DNA of 64,000 nucleotides. It comes from JACVRX01 sp035697245. Lineage in GTDB: Bacteria; Actinomycetota; Actinomycetes; Jiangellales; Jiangellaceae. The stretch spans positions 4,307 through 68,306 of the forward strand of contig DASSDH010000133.1 in the NCBI GenBank assembly GCA_035697245.1, given 5' to 3'. Shown here piece by piece: positions 60,804 to 64,000 of the stretch. The stretch's first letter is position 1. Every line of letters starts with the position of its first letter. Both the position numbers and the translations under genes were made by a program. A model generated the notes under the pieces. The model was not told where the DNA came from. It was given only the letters and a program-made list of their open reading frames with translations, and did no database searches.

Positions 60804-62294
60804 CTACTTGACGTACCCGATGGGGATGACCGTCGGTGTCTCCGGCGGCGATTCGCTCGTGTACTGCGAGCGGATGCCGGTGATGTATTGCCGGCAGCGC
60901 TCGGTGAGACCGTCGGCGGTCTGCATCCGCCCTTTTGTGACGAGGATGCCGAGGTCGGCACCTTTGAAGCGGTAGTCACCCGGGCCGTATACACGCATAT
61001 AAAAGCACTCGTCTTCATGGGTGACGTCGTGCCAATCGTTTGTTACCCGGACGAACCTCAGCTTGCCATCGTCCTCGAGATGCCAGGTGCCGGTGCGCGG
61101 CGCCTCCAGGATCCGCTCCACCGAGTCGGTGGGCTCCTTCATGATCAGCTGCGCCCAGACGTCGACTGCGGCGAGGTCGCGCCACCGCTCGTTGATCTCG
61201 TCGACGTCGACCTCGTAGTCGACGTCCATGAACTCGAGCAAATGGAAGAGGAAAAGCGGGATGTCGGCGTAGGCGCCGGCGGTCACATTGGTCATCGATG
61301 ACGCACCGGAAATGCGCGGGTTGAGCTCGCCCAGGTAGACGTTGTCCGAGTCCAGGTCGACCAGGACGTCCACTTCGAAGAATCCCTTGTAGCCCTCCTC
61401 CCGGAGCCGGTCGCCGAGCCGACGCACGTGTTCGATCGCGATCGCCCGATGCGCCTCCGACAACGCCTCCGGGAAGAGGTCGTTGCCACACCAACCACCC
61501 TTGTACGGGGTCAGTTCGGGATAGCCGGTGAGGTCGGTCATGAACGGCCCGACCACGGTGCCGTGCCGGGTGTTGACTGCCTCCACGGCCGCGGCACGGT
61601 TGCGAATCCGCCGCATCACCTTCAGCTCTTCATCGATCATGTGTTCGGCGTTGGTGTCCCAGTCGGCCTCGGCCTTGATGAAGAACGTGGTCTTGCCGGA
61701 GTCTCCGTACGGCGTCTGGACGACGAGGTCAGAACCAAGCCCGGCGTCGGTTGCGAGCGTTCTCAGCTCGGGGTAACTCTCCGCCCGCCCGAGAACGTTC
61801 GGCACCGACGGCGCGCCGGCCTCCTCCCCAAGGCGCGTCGTCACGATCTTCGAGTCCAGCCGACGGCGCAGCGAGTCGGGCGGCAGGATCAGCTCGTAGC
61901 CCAGCGCTGCACAGATCTGCTCGGTCTCCTCGTCGAAGAACACCATCGCGACCATCGGTGGCACACCGGAAGACCGGACCCGGGAAGCGACGTGGGCCCG
62001 CACCTCGGCATCGCGGAGCAGGTAGTTGTTGATCTGCTCACTGCTCTCGAACTCGACGTACGGCTTGTTCTTCGGGGTAAAGACTCGCGGATGGGTGCCG
62101 TCCCACGAGTCGTAATAGACGAGGTACTGGAAATTGCGCACCCATCGGTCGATGCCCAGCAGGTTGAACGCGGTCGGCCCGACAAAGAATATCGGCCGCG
62201 TATTTGTCCGGAAAAAGCTCCGGATCTCTGAGATCGTCTTCAGCTTCGGCGCGCGGCGACCGTCGGGAACAGAGTCGATCTTTTCGCCTCCCAT
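60804..62294 (-). CDS. ATP-grasp domain protein of unknown function
   Basis: A 496-residue protein with a biotin-carboxylase-like ATP-grasp fold. An N-terminal pre-ATP-grasp part has 'FFVGPTAFNLLGIDRW'. The glycine loop is 'TPYGDSGKTT' (195-204), and metal ligands include Glu308 and the 'ELNPRISG' motif (323-330). Such enzymes ligate a carboxylate to an amine, thiol or bicarbonate through an acyl-phosphate. The partner domain for biotin is absent. It is the first gene of an operon with the aldehyde dehydrogenase and is divergent from the amine oxidase. The ATG follows GAGGAGG. Confidence 0.82.
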   Translation of the reverse strand: MGGEKIDSVPDGRRAPKLKTISEIRSFFRTNTRPIFFVGPTAFNLLGIDRWVRNFQYLVYYDSWDGTHPRVFTPKNKPYVEFESSEQINNYLLRDAEVRAHVASRVRSSGVPPMVAMVFFDEETEQICAALGYELILPPDSLRRRLDSKIVTTRLGEEAGAPSVPNVLGRAESYPELRTLATDAGLGSDLVVQTPYGDSGKTTFFIKAEADWDTNAEHMIDEELKVMRRIRNRAAAVEAVNTRHGTVVGPFMTDLTGYPELTPYKGGWCGNDLFPEALSEAHRAIAIEHVRRLGDRLREEGYKGFFEVDVLVDLDSDNVYLGELNPRISGASSMTNVTAGAYADIPLFLFHLLEFMDVDYEVDVDEINERWRDLAAVDVWAQLIMKEPTDSVERILEAPRTGTWHLEDDGKLRFVRVTNDWHDVTHEDECFYMRVYGPGDYRFKGADLGILVTKGRMQTADGLTERCRQYITGIRSQYTSESPPETPTVIPIGYVK

Positions 62295-62408
62295 GCCGCC
62301 TCCTCGGGGTATCGTCGCATGGCAGTTGATGGTCGTCCATCCTCTTGTGCAGGTGCGTGCGAGACGAGCGGCACGGGCCCGGATCTCGGGCGGGAAGGGG
62401 TCTCTGCC

Positions 62409-64000
62409 GTGGCAGAACATCCACTTGAACCATTGACCGCAGGCGAGTTCCAACAGACCGCGGCCGTCCTGCGCCGCAACGGCCACGTCACCGACACGTT
62501 CCGCTTCGCCTCGATCGAGCTGCGCGAGCCGGACAAGGACGACGTGCTGGCGTGGCGCGCGGGCGACCCAGTACCCCGGACCTCCTTCGCGGTGGTGTGG
62601 AACCGTTCGGACAACCGGACTTACGAGGCGACCGTCGACCTGACCGGTGACTCTGTGACCTCGTTCGAATACGTTCCGGATGTCACGCCGAACTTCACCG
62701 TTGACGAGTTCCACGAAGTCGACGAGGCGATGCGAAAGCACCCCGACGTGATCGCCAAGCTTGCCGAGCGCGGCTTCACCGACTTGAGCTTGGTGCTGGT
62801 CGACGTGTGGACGTACGGCAAGGCGCTGATGCCCGAGCAGTACCGCGACCGACGTCTCGGCTGGTGCGACCTGTGGGCCCGCGAGACGCCCGACGGTAAC
62901 CCGTACGCCCACCCGATCTCCGGGTTGAAGCTGATCGTCGACGTGAACACGCTCGAGCTGCTCGAAATCGAGGACCACCACGATTACGGCCAACCGAATG
63001 TCGACGGGGAGTACGTGCCAGGGCCCTGGAAAGGCGAGCAGCGCTCCGATCTGAAGCCGCTACGCATCACCCAGCCCGAGGGCACGTCGTTCACGCTCGA
63101 CGGCACCGAGCTGCGCTGGCAGAACTGGTCGATGCGCCTTGGCTTCAACTATCGCGAGGGCCCGGTCATCTACCAGGTTGCGTACGACGACCACGGCGTT
63201 CGGCGCGACATCGCCTACCGGATGTCGTTCGCCGAGATGGTGGTTCCGTACCGGGATCCCACGTTCGACCACTACCGCCGGACTGCGTATGACATCGGCG
63301 AGTGGGGCCTCGGGTTCATGGCTACCTCGCTGGAGCTCGGCTGCGACTGCCTGGGCGAGATCGTCTATGTCGACGCGGTGCTGCACGACTCCTCGGGTGC
63401 TCCGTACGACATCAAGAACGCCATCTGCCTGCACGAGGAGGACAACGCCGTCCTCTGGAAGCACGTGGACGCGGTCACCGGCGCCGAGGTCCGCCGCCAA
63501 CGCCGGATGGTCATCTCCTGCCACGTCACCGTCGCGAACTACGAGTACCTCGTGTACTGGCGCTTCTACCAGGACGGCAACATCGAGTGCGAGGTCCGGG
63601 CGACCGGCATCATGGTGACGACGCCAGTCGCCGAAGGCGAGCCCGCGCCGCCGTACGGCACCGTGGTCGACAATCGCACCTATGCGCCGTTCCACCAGCA
63701 CTTCCTGGTCGCACGGCTCGACCTGGACGTCGACGGCGGGGGGAATACCGTCGCCGAGGTGGACTCCGTCGCCCTGCCGGTGTCAGCAGACAACCCTTAT
63801 GGCTTGGCACTCGTCACCGAGGCGACGTCGATCACATCCGAAGCCCAAGCAGCCCGCGACTATGACTGGTCGACCCAGCGGAGCTGGAAAGTCGTCAACC
63901 CCGCGAAGACCAACCGGCAGGGCACCAACGTCGCGTACAAGCTCGTGCCCGGAGCGGCATTCCCAGCGATGATGGACCCGTCGACGCCGCAGTACCTGCG
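62409..64000 (+). CDS. Copper-containing primary-amine oxidase, N-terminal part
   Basis: 530 complete codons of an enzyme that runs off the right edge. The topaquinone precursor is Tyr378 in 'TVANYEYL', and the catalytic base is Asp295 in 'AYDIGEWGLG', at almost the same spacing as I recall for the Arthrobacter enzyme. Two copper ligands are in 'FHQHFLVARLD'; the third should lie beyond the edge. It oxidises primary amines to aldehydes with ammonia and peroxide release. The GTG start has GAAGGGG upstream. The 114-base gap to the divergent ATP-grasp gene should hold both promoters. Confidence 0.95.
   Translation, partial: MAEHPLEPLTAGEFQQTAAVLRRNGHVTDTFRFASIELREPDKDDVLAWRAGDPVPRTSFAVVWNRSDNRTYEATVDLTGDSVTSFEYVPDVTPNFTVDEFHEVDEAMRKHPDVIAKLAERGFTDLSLVLVDVWTYGKALMPEQYRDRRLGWCDLWARETPDGNPYAHPISGLKLIVDVNTLELLEIEDHHDYGQPNVDGEYVPGPWKGEQRSDLKPLRITQPEGTSFTLDGTELRWQNWSMRLGFNYREGPVIYQVAYDDHGVRRDIAYRMSFAEMVVPYRDPTFDHYRRTAYDIGEWGLGFMATSLELGCDCLGEIVYVDAVLHDSSGAPYDIKNAICLHEEDNAVLWKHVDAVTGAEVRRQRRMVISCHVTVANYEYLVYWRFYQDGNIECEVRATGIMVTTPVAEGEPAPPYGTVVDNRTYAPFHQHFLVARLDLDVDGGGNTVAEVDSVALPVSADNPYGLALVTEATSITSEAQAARDYDWSTQRSWKVVNPAKTNRQGTNVAYKLVPGAAFPAMMDPSTPQYL

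Noticed and set aside
60804..62993. A 729-residue form of the ATP-grasp protein
   Set aside because: The extra N-terminus is antisense to the copper amine oxidase gene. The ATG at 62294 has a clear ribosome binding site.
1..64000. CRISPR arrays, tRNA or rRNA genes, transposases
   Set aside because: I looked for regularly spaced repeats, tRNA arms, rRNA segments and DDE or tyrosine recombinase proteins and saw none. A dedicated search tool could still find a tRNA that I missed.

Overview
The window is about 70% G+C and comes from a member of the Actinomycetota. The evidence is a WhiB-family regulator with a C-terminal AT-hook (WhiB7), the AdnA/AdnB helicase-nuclease pair, UvrD2 with a tetracysteine and HRDC tail, and the small actinobacterial families PPA1309, DUF3107, DUF5679 and DUF6758. 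From memory, the gene order from the UPF0182 gene at the left edge to the RhlE-type helicase near 35.5 kb follows the Mycobacterium tuberculosis Rv3193c-Rv3211 block, with insertions and losses. A genus cannot be named from the sequence alone.

Region 1 (1-35.6 kb) is this conserved chromosomal block. It starts with housekeeping and proteolysis genes: UPF0182, PPA1309, a PDZ/Lon-like protease, MoaE, two metallopeptidase-type proteins, DUF5679 and a ThiF-like protein. A DNA-repair and stress section follows: a LigD phosphoesterase-polymerase, an ABC1 kinase, whiB7 with an intact attenuator leader, uvrD2, nudC, adnB-adnA and an alkyltransferase-like protein. It ends with a membrane protein carrying a degenerate kinase-like domain, a nucleoside hydrolase, MoeZ, a TetR regulator, DUF3107, a ferritin-like protein and RhlE. 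An ATPase with a C-terminal nuclease-like domain and an AT-rich promoter sits between this set and adnB and looks acquired.

Region 2 (35.6-39.1 kb) is accessory. The two halves of one L,D-transpeptidase gene lie about 2.7 kb apart on the same strand. Between them are an excisionase-like HTH gene, a second HTH gene, iteron-like repeats, a frameshifted hypothetical gene and an aminoglycoside-phosphotransferase-fold gene. I read this as a small integrated element that broke the transpeptidase.

Region 3 (39.1-49.3 kb) has an alpha/beta hydrolase, an ABC exporter with a frameshift, MarC, a PHP phosphoesterase and DUF6758. It ends with an envelope-signalling cassette: a two-component system divergent from a LolA/RseB-like secreted protein and a two-gene ABC transporter.

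Region 4 (49.3-64 kb, open at the right edge) looks like one amine-catabolism cluster. It holds a PLP decarboxylase, an agmatinase-like ureohydrolase, an APC permease, a PucR regulator, a GABA-type aminotransferase, an amidase, a NylB-like serine hydrolase, an aminobutyraldehyde-type dehydrogenase, an ATP-grasp enzyme of unknown role and a copper amine oxidase. The simple route would be agmatine to putrescine to 4-aminobutyraldehyde to GABA to succinate semialdehyde. The ATP-grasp enzyme plus two amide hydrolases also allow a protected-amine route, which is the most interesting hypothesis in the window.

Four copies of a dispersed palindromic intergenic element, one with an internal deletion, tie regions 1 to 3 together. 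I saw no rRNA or tRNA gene, CRISPR array, transposase or integrase.
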